A DNA stretch of 20,644 nt from an uncultured Flavobacteriaceae bacterium (GTDB lineage Bacteria; Bacteroidota; Bacteroidia; Flavobacteriales; Flavobacteriaceae). The notes beneath the pieces are model-generated. The model saw only the letters and a list, made by a program, of their open reading frames with translations. It was not told where the DNA came from and ran no database searches. The stretch lies in NCBI GenBank assembly GCA_945788155.1, contig CALZKX010000013.1, positions 1 to 20,644 on the forward strand. Direction: 5' to 3'. The position numbers and the translations under genes were made by a program. This document shows, in pieces, positions 1 through 7,756 of this stretch; position 1 is the first letter of the stretch, and each line of letters starts with the position of its first letter.

Positions 1-8
1 TATTTGCA

Positions 9-911
9 ATGAAAAAAATTGACGTTTCACTACAAGAAACAAATAATCCAGCCATACTTAAATTTGAAGCTAATTCTTTTTTAACCCAATACGAAAGTTT
101 TGAGTTTAATAATATTGATGAAGCAAAAAATTCGCCTTTGGCTCAGCAATTATTTTATCTTCCTTTCGTAAAAAAAGTCTATATATCGGGTAATTTTGTT
201 GCCATAGAGCGTTATGACATAGTCACTTGGAGTGATGTTCAAAACGAAGTAAGAGAGCAAATAGAAACCTATTTAAATAATGATGGAGTGGTTGTTATCC
301 CTTTAGAACAACATAAAAAAGTTGCTGTAACTGTTTATGCCGAAAGCACACCAAACCCAGCAGTAATAAAATTTGTTGCCAACAAGAATTTAACGCCTTT
401 TATGTTGGAATTCACTTCTATAGATGAGGCCAAATCTTCACCTTTCGCAACAGAATTGTTTCATTTTCCGTTTATCAAAAGTATTTTTATCGATAAGAAT
501 TATGTGTCTATCACAAAATATGATGTAACCGAATGGGATGACATAACCATGGAATTAAGGGAGTTTATTCGTTCTTATATTGAAAATGGAAAAGATATAG
601 TAGCAGCTGATGCTCGAGAAATAAACAAAAATACTGAAGTTGCCATAGAGGAGCAATTTGAAACTTTGGATGATGTCTCCAAAGAAATTGTAAATATTCT
701 AGAAGAACACGTAAAACCAGCGGTTGCTAGTGATGGTGGTAATATTCAATTTGAGTCTTACGATGCTGTTACAAAAAATGTGAAAGTTATTTTGCAAGGT
801 GCTTGCAGTGGCTGCCCTTCTTCAACATTTACACTTAAAAACGGTATTGAAAACATGCTTAAAGAAATGTTACATGGTAAAGTAGAGACTGTTGAGGCTA
901 TAAATGGTTAA
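9..911 (+). CDS. NifU/Nfu-family Fe-S carrier with duplicated N-terminal domain
   Basis: Cytoplasmic iron-sulfur scaffold or carrier protein, 300 residues. The C-terminal third (about 215-295) is the NifU C-terminal domain, with the cluster-binding CxxC at Cys266 and Cys269 (GACSGCPSS). By family knowledge this motif holds a 4Fe-4S cluster between two subunits and passes it to apo-proteins. The first 200 residues are two copies of the Nfu N-terminal domain, about 5-97 and 108-198. Both copies share NPAxxKF, IDEAKxSP, a phenylalanine-rich stretch and a W-D-x-x-x-E-(I/L)-R-E pattern. Only the second has the canonical TPNP; the first has TNNP. To my knowledge flavobacterial Nfu proteins are often this long, whereas many bacterial Nfu proteins have one N domain. 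The ATG lies 8 bases from the window edge, so its promoter cannot be seen. Dodecin follows after 74 bases. Confidence 0.9.
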   Translation: MKKIDVSLQETNNPAILKFEANSFLTQYESFEFNNIDEAKNSPLAQQLFYLPFVKKVYISGNFVAIERYDIVTWSDVQNEVREQIETYLNNDGVVVIPLEQHKKVAVTVYAESTPNPAVIKFVANKNLTPFMLEFTSIDEAKSSPFATELFHFPFIKSIFIDKNYVSITKYDVTEWDDITMELREFIRSYIENGKDIVAADAREINKNTEVAIEEQFETLDDVSKEIVNILEEHVKPAVASDGGNIQFESYDAVTKNVKVILQGACSGCPSSTFTLKNGIENMLKEMLHGKVETVEAING

Positions 912-925
912 AAACCTCAATAACA

Positions 926-956
926 TTGTGACTTTCTTGGTGTTTTTGTATCTTAT
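926..956 (+). promoter_or_regulatory. possible Bacteroidetes-type promoter for dodecin
   Basis: TTG at 926-928 and TATCTTAT at 949-956 are separated by 20 bases, close to the flavobacterial TTG/TAnnTTTG pattern. The last two bases of the -7 box do not match. It lies about 30 bases before the dodecin start, which would give that gene its own transcript. No start site has been measured. Confidence 0.35.
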
Positions 957-985
957 AAGTAATATAAACATAAAAAAATAAAATC

Positions 986-1186
986 ATGGCAGTATTAAAA
1001 GTTATTGAAGTGCTCTCAAACTCAAGTAAAAGTTGGGAAGATGCCACAGCAAAAGCAGTAAAGGAAGCATCTAAAACAGTAAAAAACATAAAATCTGTAT
1101 ACGTACAAGATCAAAGTGCTGTTGTTGAAAATAGCGAAGTAAAAGAATTTAGAGTTAATTTAAAACTCACTTTTGAAGTCAAATAA
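986..1186 (+). CDS. dodecin family flavin-binding protein
   Basis: A 66-residue protein matching the dodecin family in length and pattern: it starts MAVLKVIEV, has SSKSWEDATAKAVKEASKTVKNI as its single helix region, then an Ile/Val-rich sheet ending in LKLTFEVK. Dodecins assemble into hollow twelve-subunit shells that bind riboflavin, lumichrome or FMN in stacked pairs and are thought to buffer free flavin. The tryptophan in SSKSW (about residue 17) sits where family members have an aromatic residue involved in flavin stacking, although its usual position (near residue 36) is not tryptophan here, so the ligand is uncertain. The gene stands alone, with a possible promoter before it and a strong terminator after it. 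Confidence 0.88.
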   Translation: MAVLKVIEVLSNSSKSWEDATAKAVKEASKTVKNIKSVYVQDQSAVVENSEVKEFRVNLKLTFEVK

Positions 1187-1205
1187 GCAATCTTCAATCA
1201 AATAT

Positions 1206-1232
1206 AAAGCGTTCATTTCGAGCGCTTTTTTT
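1206..1232 (+). terminator. rho-independent terminator after dodecin
   Basis: A nine-pair stem (1206-1214 with 1220-1228, one G-T wobble) closes a five-base loop and runs into a T tract ending at 1232. It starts 19 bases after the dodecin stop and separates that gene from the downstream DUF255 operon. Confidence 0.85.
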
Positions 1233-1243
1233 ATGCTTTTTTG

Positions 1244-1251
1244 TAAATTTG
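1244..1251 (+). promoter_or_regulatory. possible -7 element for the DUF255-DUF1304-mscS operon
   Basis: TAAATTTG is an exact match to the Bacteroidetes -7 consensus TAnnTTTG. It sits 12 bases after the dodecin terminator and about 67 bases before the next start codon. I could not find a convincing TTG at -33, so this is only half a promoter by sequence. Confidence 0.35.
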
Positions 1252-1318
1252 AATTATATGCACTCCATGGTTTTTCAGTATCTACTGCTCTAGTATGAGG
1301 CATATTTAAAACAAAGAA

Positions 1319-3352
1319 ATGGCACATAAACATACCAACGAGCTTATTAATGAAACAAGCCCTTATTTATTGCAACACGCTCACAACCCTATACATTGGA
1401 AAGCATGGAACGATAGTGCCTTAGCAGAAGCCAAAGACAAAAACAGGCTTATTATTATAAGCGTTGGATATGCGGCTTGCCATTGGTGCCATGTTATGGA
1501 ACATGAGAGTTTTGAGAATATGGAAGTCGCTCAGGTAATGAACGACAATTACATTAATATTAAAGTTGACAGGGAAGAACGACCAGACATTGACCAAGTT
1601 TACATGAATGCTGTACAACTTTTAACTGGTAGTGGTGGTTGGCCTTTAAATGTGGTGGCGTTGCCTGATGGAAGACCAGTTTGGGGAGGCACTTATTTTA
1701 GAAAGAAACAATGGATAAATACATTAAATCAAATAGCCAATTTGTACAACTCAAACCCAAAAAAATTGTATGGATATGCTGAGCAATTAGAAGCTGGTAT
1801 AAAATCGTTGGATATTGTAAACTTAAATACTAATGAAATAAAGTTTGAAAAAAGCACTATTAATAACGCGATAAATACTTGGTCTAAACATTTCGATTAT
1901 GAAAAAGGAGGCACAAATCGCGCACCTAAATTTATGATGCCTAATAACTTACACTTTTTGTTGAGGGAAGCCTATCAAAACAATCATTTACAGCTCCAAC
2001 AGTATGTGAATATCACCCTAACCAAAATTGCTTATGGTGGTGTCTTTGATCATATTGGTGGTGGTTTTTCGCGCTATTCGGTAGATGATAAATGGCATGT
2101 GCCACATTTTGAAAAAATGCTATATGATAATGCACAATTAGTAAGTTTGTATAGCGATGCCTATTTAGCAACTAAAAATACGCTTTATAAAGAAGTGGTT
2201 TATGGTACTATAGATTTTATAGAACGTGAACTTACTAATATTGATGGCACTTTTTATTCATCATTAGATGCTGATAGTATCAATAAAAAAGGAAAATTAG
2301 AAGAAGGTGCGTTTTATGTTTGGACAAAAGAAGAACTAAAAGACTTACTTGGATATGATTTTCAATTATTTTCAGATTACTACTCTATTAACGATTATGG
2401 CTTTTGGGAGCATGGCAATTATGTGTTTATTAGAAAAGATTTAGAAGAGGCTATCATTAAGAAGCATAATATAACTTCTGGATATTTAAAAGAGAAAATC
2501 AACTATTGGAAATCCGTATTATTAGTAGAAAGAGAAAAAAGAGATAGACCAAGGTTAGACGATAAAATCCTAACATCTTGGAACGCATTAATGGCCAAAG
2601 GCTATACAGATGCCTACCGTGTTTTTAACGAAGAACGGTTTTTAAATGCCGCAAAAAGAAATGCGCAATTTATTATAACTACCCAATCTAAAGAAGATGG
2701 AGGTTTAAATCATAGCTATAAAGAAGGGAAAAGCACCATTAATGGCTATCTTGAAGATTATGCAACCACTATAGATGTCTTAATCGCTATTTACGAAAAT
2801 ACTTTGGAAGAAAAATGGTTACAACATGCTAGAAATTTGACCAATTATACGTTAGACCATTTTTTTGACGATACTAGCAAAATGTTTTATTACACGTCCA
2901 ATCAAGACGCACCATTAGTTTCGAGAACCATAGAGTATAGAGACAATGTAATTCCTTCAAGCAATTCGATGATGGCAAAAAACGTATTCAAGTTATCACA
3001 TTATTACAGCAATTCTGCTTTCGAAAAAATAGCTATGACCATGCTAAACAATATGTTGCCAGAATTAGAAAAATACCCTTCAGCTTTTTCCAATTGGATG
3101 GACTTGATGTTGAATTACACCAACAATTATTACGAAGTCGCCGTTGTTGGAAAACATGCGATAGAAAAAGTGAACGCTTTAAACAAAATTTACCTTCCTA
3201 ATAAACTTATAGCTGGCAGCAACAACGAAAATGATTTACCCTTGTTGAAAGACAGATACTCCAAAGATAAAACACGTATATACGTGTGTGTTAATAAAGC
3301 ATGTAAATTTCCAGTAGTTGAAGTAGATAAAGCAATAGATTTAATGAAATAG
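1319..3352 (+). CDS. DUF255 thioredoxin-domain protein (YyaL/SPATA20 family)
   Basis: A 677-residue cytoplasmic protein of the widespread YyaL/SPATA20 family. Its N-terminal thioredoxin-like domain (DUF255, about 5-165) carries NETSPYLLQHAHNP and the CHWCHVM motif with Cys54 and Cys57. The rest, about 180-650, resembles an alpha/alpha six-hairpin barrel of the glycosidase or epimerase type, with patterns such as GGVFDHIGGGFSRYSVD and HFEKMLYDNAQL. The last 30 residues hold the family's usual second cysteine pair (CVNKACKFPV). The biochemical role of the family is not settled; redox activity and sugar-related catalysis have both been suggested from the folds. Length and order are normal and the gene is intact. 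It is probably co-transcribed with the DUF1304 gene 10 bases downstream. Confidence 0.9.
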   Translation: MAHKHTNELINETSPYLLQHAHNPIHWKAWNDSALAEAKDKNRLIIISVGYAACHWCHVMEHESFENMEVAQVMNDNYINIKVDREERPDIDQVYMNAVQLLTGSGGWPLNVVALPDGRPVWGGTYFRKKQWINTLNQIANLYNSNPKKLYGYAEQLEAGIKSLDIVNLNTNEIKFEKSTINNAINTWSKHFDYEKGGTNRAPKFMMPNNLHFLLREAYQNNHLQLQQYVNITLTKIAYGGVFDHIGGGFSRYSVDDKWHVPHFEKMLYDNAQLVSLYSDAYLATKNTLYKEVVYGTIDFIERELTNIDGTFYSSLDADSINKKGKLEEGAFYVWTKEELKDLLGYDFQLFSDYYSINDYGFWEHGNYVFIRKDLEEAIIKKHNITSGYLKEKINYWKSVLLVEREKRDRPRLDDKILTSWNALMAKGYTDAYRVFNEERFLNAAKRNAQFIITTQSKEDGGLNHSYKEGKSTINGYLEDYATTIDVLIAIYENTLEEKWLQHARNLTNYTLDHFFDDTSKMFYYTSNQDAPLVSRTIEYRDNVIPSSNSMMAKNVFKLSHYYSNSAFEKIAMTMLNNMLPELEKYPSAFSNWMDLMLNYTNNYYEVAVVGKHAIEKVNALNKIYLPNKLIAGSNNENDLPLLKDRYSKDKTRIYVCVNKACKFPVVEVDKAIDLMK

Positions 3353-3362
3353 CTAACATAAA

Positions 3363-3722
3363 ATGGATATACTAATTACAATTTCAATAAGCATCGTCGC
3401 TATCGAGCATATTTACTTTCTAATTTTAGAAATGTTTTTTTGGACCAAACCAAAAGGTATAAAAACCTTTGGATTAAAATCGAAAGAATTTGCTGAAGAC
3501 ACTAAAGTTTTAGCAGCCAATCAAGGGTTATACAATGGGTTTTTAGCTGCAGGATTAATATATTCTTTAGTCATAGAAGACAAAAACCTTTCAATTCTCT
3601 TTTTAGTTTTTGTGACCATTGCTGCCATTTATGGGTCGTATAGTACACAAAAGGTTCGTTTGTTTTATATACAAGGAATTCCAGCTTTAATAGCACTTAT
3701 ATTTATACTAATCAGCAATTAA
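3363..3722 (+). CDS. DUF1304 small membrane protein
   Basis: A 119-residue protein with four predicted membrane helices, at about 3-23, 55-70, 76-92 and 98-117. It matches the DUF1304 family in length and in conserved features: an early helix with IEHIYFLILEMFFW, then a hydrophilic stretch FGLKSKEF and LAANQGLYNGFLAAG before the second helix. The family has no established function that I know of. It lies 10 bases after the DUF255 gene and 11 bases before mscS on the same strand, so the three are probably one transcript. The association with a mechanosensitive channel could suggest an envelope role, but that is context only. Confidence 0.82.
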   Translation: MDILITISISIVAIEHIYFLILEMFFWTKPKGIKTFGLKSKEFAEDTKVLAANQGLYNGFLAAGLIYSLVIEDKNLSILFLVFVTIAAIYGSYSTQKVRLFYIQGIPALIALIFILISN

Positions 3723-3733
3723 AAAAAGTAATA

Positions 3734-4546
3734 ATGAATTTAGAAAACATTTTAGATAAACTAATAGATTTTGCATCAGTTTATGGCATTAAAGTGATAG
3801 GAGCCATAGTTATTTGGATTATTGGTTCTTGGATTATTAAAAAAATAATGAAGGGCATTAAAAAAGTGATGTCTAACCGCAGCTATGATGAAAGTCTTCA
3901 AAAATTTCTATTAAACCTCATTAGTTGGGTCTTAAAAATATTATTGGTCATTGCCATTTTAGGTCAATTAGGTGTTGAAACAACCTCTTTTGCAGCGATT
4001 TTAGCAGCTGCTGGTTTAGCTATTGGAATGGCTTTACAGGGCAGCTTGGGGAATTTTGCAGGTGGTGTGTTAATCATGATTTTTAAACCTATAAAAATTG
4101 GTGACCTTATTGAAGCTCAAGGAGAAGTTGGTGTGGTTAAGGAGATAGAAATTTTTACAACCAAACTCACAGGGCTTTCAAATAGAGAAATTATTATACC
4201 AAATGGCGCATTATCCAATGGAAATATTATTAATTATACTACTGAAGGTACACGTCGTGTTGACTTAACATTTGGCGTTGGATACGATTCTGATATTAAA
4301 AAGACCAAAGAGGTGTTAATGCAAGTTATTACCTCTCATCCATTGGTGTTAAAAGACCCTCAACCAACTGTAAATGTTTCCCAATTGGCTGATAGCTCAG
4401 TAAATTTTGCTGTAAGGCCATGGTGTAAATCTGAACATTATTGGGATGTGTTTTTTGATGTTACAGAGCAAACCAAAGAAGCTCTTGATGCCGCTGGAAT
4501 AGAAATTCCATATCCTCATCAAGTAGAAATCCACAAGAAAAACTAA
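3734..4546 (+). CDS. small-conductance mechanosensitive channel, MscS family
   Basis: Inner-membrane channel of 270 residues, near the 286 of E. coli MscS, that opens under membrane tension to release solutes in hypo-osmotic shock. Three N-terminal membrane helices lie at about 17-38, 58-80 and 85-115. The third holds the pore signature GLAIGMALQGSLGNFAGG (94-111), almost the same as the E. coli pore helix. It is followed by the beta domain with FKPIKIGDLIE and IPNGALSNGNIINY (155-168), then the alpha/beta cage domain to the C terminus. The pattern is complete with no insertions. It is the last gene of a + strand group and converges on tsaB, leaving 36 bases between stops. Confidence 0.93.
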   Translation: MNLENILDKLIDFASVYGIKVIGAIVIWIIGSWIIKKIMKGIKKVMSNRSYDESLQKFLLNLISWVLKILLVIAILGQLGVETTSFAAILAAAGLAIGMALQGSLGNFAGGVLIMIFKPIKIGDLIEAQGEVGVVKEIEIFTTKLTGLSNREIIIPNGALSNGNIINYTTEGTRRVDLTFGVGYDSDIKKTKEVLMQVITSHPLVLKDPQPTVNVSQLADSSVNFAVRPWCKSEHYWDVFFDVTEQTKEALDAAGIEIPYPHQVEIHKKN

Positions 4547-4582
4547 AGCCTCGCCAAAGTAGGCGGATTGAAGGAAAGCGCT

Positions 4583-5257
4583 TTACTTTTTATTTGGCTT
4601 AATAGCGATAAAATCCTTTAAATAATAAGGCTCAAAATAGGCGACATCCTCAATGTCGCTTTTTTTATACTTCTGGTAGGCTAGTTGGCTCATTTCGTTA
4701 GCTGAAGGTAATTTGCCTTCAACATAAACAGCATTTTTATGAGTTATTAGTTCTTTTGTCTTTGCAACACCATTACCAATAAAAAATACTTTTCCTTCTT
4801 CTAAATATTTTTTAAAAGAATTATCATCAAGCATTTGGGCTTGAGTTTCCCTAATTTGTTGATGGTTAGCATTGAAAACTACCGAATACACCTCCATACG
4901 TCTAGCATCTAACATTGGAATAATAACACCAGTTTCAGCACTAATTTGATGTGCTAAAGATTCTAAAGTCGGAATAGCTATTAAAGGAATGTTTAAAGCA
5001 AAACAAAGTCCTTTAGCTGCCGAAACACCTATTCGTAATCCTGTATAAGATCCTGGCCCTTTGCTTATGGCTATGGCATCTAAGCTACTTAAAGAAATTT
5101 TTGTTTCTATTATAACTTTATCTATATAGTTATGCAATAGTTCGGCGTGCGAATACTTATTATTGTAATCTTCTTTTAAAACCAAAGTCTCTCCTTCTTT
5201 TGAAAGAGAGACCGAACAATTGGTTGTGCTTGTTTCTATGTTAAGTATTAATGCCAA
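4583..5257 (-). CDS. tsaB: tRNA threonylcarbamoyladenosine biosynthesis protein TsaB
   Basis: A 224-residue member of the ASKHA-fold TsaB family. It partners TsaD, TsaE and TsaC to make N6-threonylcarbamoyl-adenosine at position 37 of ANN-decoding tRNAs. The family signature is clear: ILNIETSTTNCSVSL at residues 4-18, YSHAELL near 36-41, and SKGPGSYTGLRIGVSAAKG at 65-83. It lacks the metal-binding histidines of TsaD, as expected. No ATG exists before residue 115, so the N-terminal strand that the family needs must begin at a non-ATG codon. The codon directly after the tolC-like stop (5258-5260) is TTG at 5255-5257, and this is the best start. The zero-base spacing suggests translational coupling to the efflux operon. 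Confidence 0.93.
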   Translation of the reverse strand: MALILNIETSTTNCSVSLSKEGETLVLKEDYNNKYSHAELLHNYIDKVIIETKISLSSLDAIAISKGPGSYTGLRIGVSAAKGLCFALNIPLIAIPTLESLAHQISAETGVIIPMLDARRMEVYSVVFNANHQQIRETQAQMLDDNSFKKYLEEGKVFFIGNGVAKTKELITHKNAVYVEGKLPSANEMSQLAYQKYKKSDIEDVAYFEPYYLKDFIAIKPNKK

Positions 5258-6583
5258 TTAATCTAGTGTGATTGCTTTACCAAGGTAAAAGTCCAAAACT
5301 TTAGTTTTAAAAACAAAATCGTACTTCGCATTTATTAATGAGTTTTCTGCATTTATCAATCGTATTCTTGCTTGTTCCAAATCAAACGAGTTCATTGCTC
5401 CAAGATTAAATCTGTCTTGAGAATTACTAAAAGCAAGTTCTTGAGAAGCCAATGATTTTTGTGCTGCTGCAAATGTTTTCAAAGCTGCTTGAGCGTCGGT
5501 AAACGCGCGCTGTATGTTAGATTCTAAATCTAACTTAGCTTGATCTAAATCCAGTTTAGAGTTTTCCTCCCTGATCTTGGATTTTGCGACGGCTGTTTTA
5601 TTTTGAAATCGTGAAAATATTGGAATATTTACACTGAGATTAAAATTATGTCCTTTGTTTGCATCTAACTCTCTAAAAAAGGCTTGTTTTGTAAAGTCGT
5701 TTTTAGATTCACTCCAAACAGAACCCACGCCATAGCTAAAATTTACAGATGGGTAATATCCTGATTTAGAAATTTGTGTGTTCAATTCAGCATTTTCAAT
5801 GTTTTTTTCGGCAACTTTTATTTCATTTCTGTTTTGAAAGGCATAGTTTAAAATTGGCTCAATATCTTTATACATTAGCAATGCAGATGGTGTATCAATT
5901 TCAATAATCTCTACTTGAAACCCTTCAAAAGGAACTTGTAATAGTTGTGACAAAGAAAGTAAGGCCAAGGTATAGTTATTATCGGCAATTGTGAGGTTTT
6001 GTTCATCATTACTCAAAGTCGCCTCGGCATCATAGACATTTGCTTGGGGTTGCACTCCTGCTTCAACTAAGTTTTTTACCTGTTGTAATTGCGTACTAGA
6101 AAAATTGTATTGTGCTTTAGCAGTTTCTAAATTTTCTTTGTTGAACAACACATTTAAGTATGAGTTGGCTACATTTAATGAAATGTCATCTTTAATACGA
6201 TTTAAATCCAGTTGATTTATTTCTTGATTTAACAATGATTGTTTATAAAGGTTCAAGGTTCTAAACCCATTAAACACATTTTGATTAATACTCACATTAT
6301 AATTGAACGAATTTACCGTTTGGCTAATTCTTTGGTTAGACACAGGATCAAAGCCAGAACCTATGTTCATGCGTTCTCCCAAACTTCCGCTAAGGGAAGG
6401 AAGAAAATTACCTCTTGCAACTATTATATCCTGTTCATTTATTAATAGGTTGTTCTCACCTCTTAGAATGGTAATATTGTTTTCTAAAGCATAAGCCACA
6501 CATTCTTCAAGTGACCACGTTTTATTTTGTGTAAATCCTGCGACGCTAATTAATAAAGCAATCACTACTAGTTTAAACTTCAT
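5258..6583 (-). CDS. TolC-family outer-membrane efflux channel
   Basis: Outer-membrane factor of a tripartite exporter, 441 residues from the start chosen here. I chose the ATG at 6583 because it begins a clean signal peptide (MKFKLVVIALLISVAGFTQ); an earlier in-frame ATG at 6625 would add 14 polar residues and overlap the upstream gene by 32 bases. The mature protein starts with the typical WSLEECVAYALENN of TolC proteins. It shows two long helical halves, each with the heptad-like LxxAxxxLxxA/Q pattern and GAVQPQANVYDAEA-like or GAMNSFDLEQAR-like turns (the latter about 385-400). It would form a trimeric barrel and periplasmic tunnel that docks the adaptor encoded 10 bases upstream. tsaB follows with no gap. 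Confidence 0.92.
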   Translation of the reverse strand: MKFKLVVIALLISVAGFTQNKTWSLEECVAYALENNITILRGENNLLINEQDIIVARGNFLPSLSGSLGERMNIGSGFDPVSNQRISQTVNSFNYNVSINQNVFNGFRTLNLYKQSLLNQEINQLDLNRIKDDISLNVANSYLNVLFNKENLETAKAQYNFSSTQLQQVKNLVEAGVQPQANVYDAEATLSNDEQNLTIADNNYTLALLSLSQLLQVPFEGFQVEIIEIDTPSALLMYKDIEPILNYAFQNRNEIKVAEKNIENAELNTQISKSGYYPSVNFSYGVGSVWSESKNDFTKQAFFRELDANKGHNFNLSVNIPIFSRFQNKTAVAKSKIREENSKLDLDQAKLDLESNIQRAFTDAQAALKTFAAAQKSLASQELAFSNSQDRFNLGAMNSFDLEQARIRLINAENSLINAKYDFVFKTKVLDFYLGKAITLD

Positions 6584-6593
6584 TTTGCTTTTA

Positions 6594-7724
6594 TTAATTT
6601 CTTCTACCATTATTTTCGTCATCATTGTTTTCTTCTTTGGCTTTGTTCCAAACCTTAATCTTATCGCCTTCTTTTACACCATCGGTTATTTCAACATTAA
6701 TTCCATCTGAAAGTCCAAGTTCAACATCTACTTTTTCAAACTTTCCGTCTTCTTTTAAAATTTCAACAAATGGTTTTTCGGTGATTCTATTAAACTGTAA
6801 CAACGCTTCTTTAATGCTAAGAATGCTGTCTTTACTTTCAATTTCTATTTCGGCATTGGCACTATATCCTGCTCTAATTTTTGTAGATTGTTCTACTTCT
6901 ACATCAGCTTTAATGGTAAATTGTACAGCGCCATTTTCTTCTATTCCTTTAGGGGCAACAAATGTTAGTTTTGCTGGAAATTTTTTCTCGTTAATAGCTC
7001 CAAGAACCACTACGATGTCTTTTCCTTCTTCCAACTTACCAACCTCGGCTTCATCAACCTTACCTTCAAAAATCATTTTGCTCATATCGGCAATGGTAGC
7101 AATGGTTGTCCCTGCATTAAAGTTGTTACTTTGAATCACTTGATCGCCTTCACGAATTGGAATTTGTAAAACCGTTCCAGCAATTTGAGCAACAATATTG
7201 GTGTTAGCAGAGCTTCCTCCAGATAATGACCCTTGTCTTATAATTTGATAATCGTTTTGTGCTTGCTTTAAATTTTCTACTGCTTGATTTAAAGACAGTT
7301 CACTATTTTCAAAATCTTGTTTAGAGATAACACCTTTTTCAAATAATGCTTTATTTCTATCATATAATATTTGAGCATTATCTTTTGTGAATTGTGTTGT
7401 TTTAATTCTGCTATTGGCACTTACTAGTGCTTGCTCATTTGGTACGACTCTAATTTTAGCAATTAAATCGCCTTTTTGAACAATATCGCCTTCTTCAACT
7501 ACAATTATATCAACGATTCCAGATATTTGAGGTTTTAATTCAATTTCTTCTTCTGGATTTAATTTTCCTGTTGCTACAACTTTATAATCTATAGAAGTAA
7601 AGTAAGGTTCGTCAACCTTATAGTCTAATACCTCGGCAGTATTTGATTTTTTGAAATATGCTAATACCCAAACTAAAAGGATTAACAATACTATTCCTAA
7701 AATAATTTTTACTGGTTTTTTCAT
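6594..7724 (-). CDS. HlyD/MacA-type periplasmic adaptor subunit
   Basis: Membrane-fusion protein of 376 residues linking the inner-membrane ABC permeases to the TolC-type channel. It has one N-terminal membrane helix (about 5-24). A first biotinyl-lipoyl half follows near 60-95, with the GIVDIIVVEEGDIVQKGDLIAKI pattern. An alpha-helical hairpin spans about 98-165, with repeated Gln/Asn-rich heptads. The second lipoyl half lies near 178-200 (IAGTVLQIPIREGDQVI), then beta-barrel and membrane-proximal domains to about 365. The tail is acidic and Asn-rich and ends in GRRN. Length and domain order fit MacA-like adaptors. It begins 32 bases after the second permease gene, and the position between permeases and tolC is typical. 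Confidence 0.92.
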   Translation of the reverse strand: MKKPVKIILGIVLLILLVWVLAYFKKSNTAEVLDYKVDEPYFTSIDYKVVATGKLNPEEEIELKPQISGIVDIIVVEEGDIVQKGDLIAKIRVVPNEQALVSANSRIKTTQFTKDNAQILYDRNKALFEKGVISKQDFENSELSLNQAVENLKQAQNDYQIIRQGSLSGGSSANTNIVAQIAGTVLQIPIREGDQVIQSNNFNAGTTIATIADMSKMIFEGKVDEAEVGKLEEGKDIVVVLGAINEKKFPAKLTFVAPKGIEENGAVQFTIKADVEVEQSTKIRAGYSANAEIEIESKDSILSIKEALLQFNRITEKPFVEILKEDGKFEKVDVELGLSDGINVEITDGVKEGDKIKVWNKAKEENNDDENNGRRN

Positions 7725-7756
7725 TTCTTTTAATTAATATAATTGTTGATTTTTTT

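Noticed and set aside
898..1089. A 63-codon - strand open frame across the dodecin start
   Set aside because: It covers the intergenic gap and half of dodecin on the other strand, has no recognisable motif and no promoter. Dodecin explains the sequence.
4547..4584. Possible bidirectional terminator between mscS and tsaB, including GCC/GGC pairs at 4548-4566 and the palindrome AAAGCGCTTT at 4575-4584
   Set aside because: The best stems have only four pairs with competing registers, the palindrome has no loop, and no T run follows in a suitable place. I do not call a terminator.
6584..6625. Upstream ATG for the TolC-family gene at 6625
   Set aside because: It would put 14 polar residues before a perfect signal peptide and overlap the adaptor gene by 32 bases. 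The ATG at 6583 is better.
6625..7134. A 169-codon + strand open frame rich in Ser, Leu and Pro
   Set aside because: It lies antisense inside the adaptor gene, whose protein is clearly real, and shows no family pattern. It is a shadow of the adaptor's codon usage.
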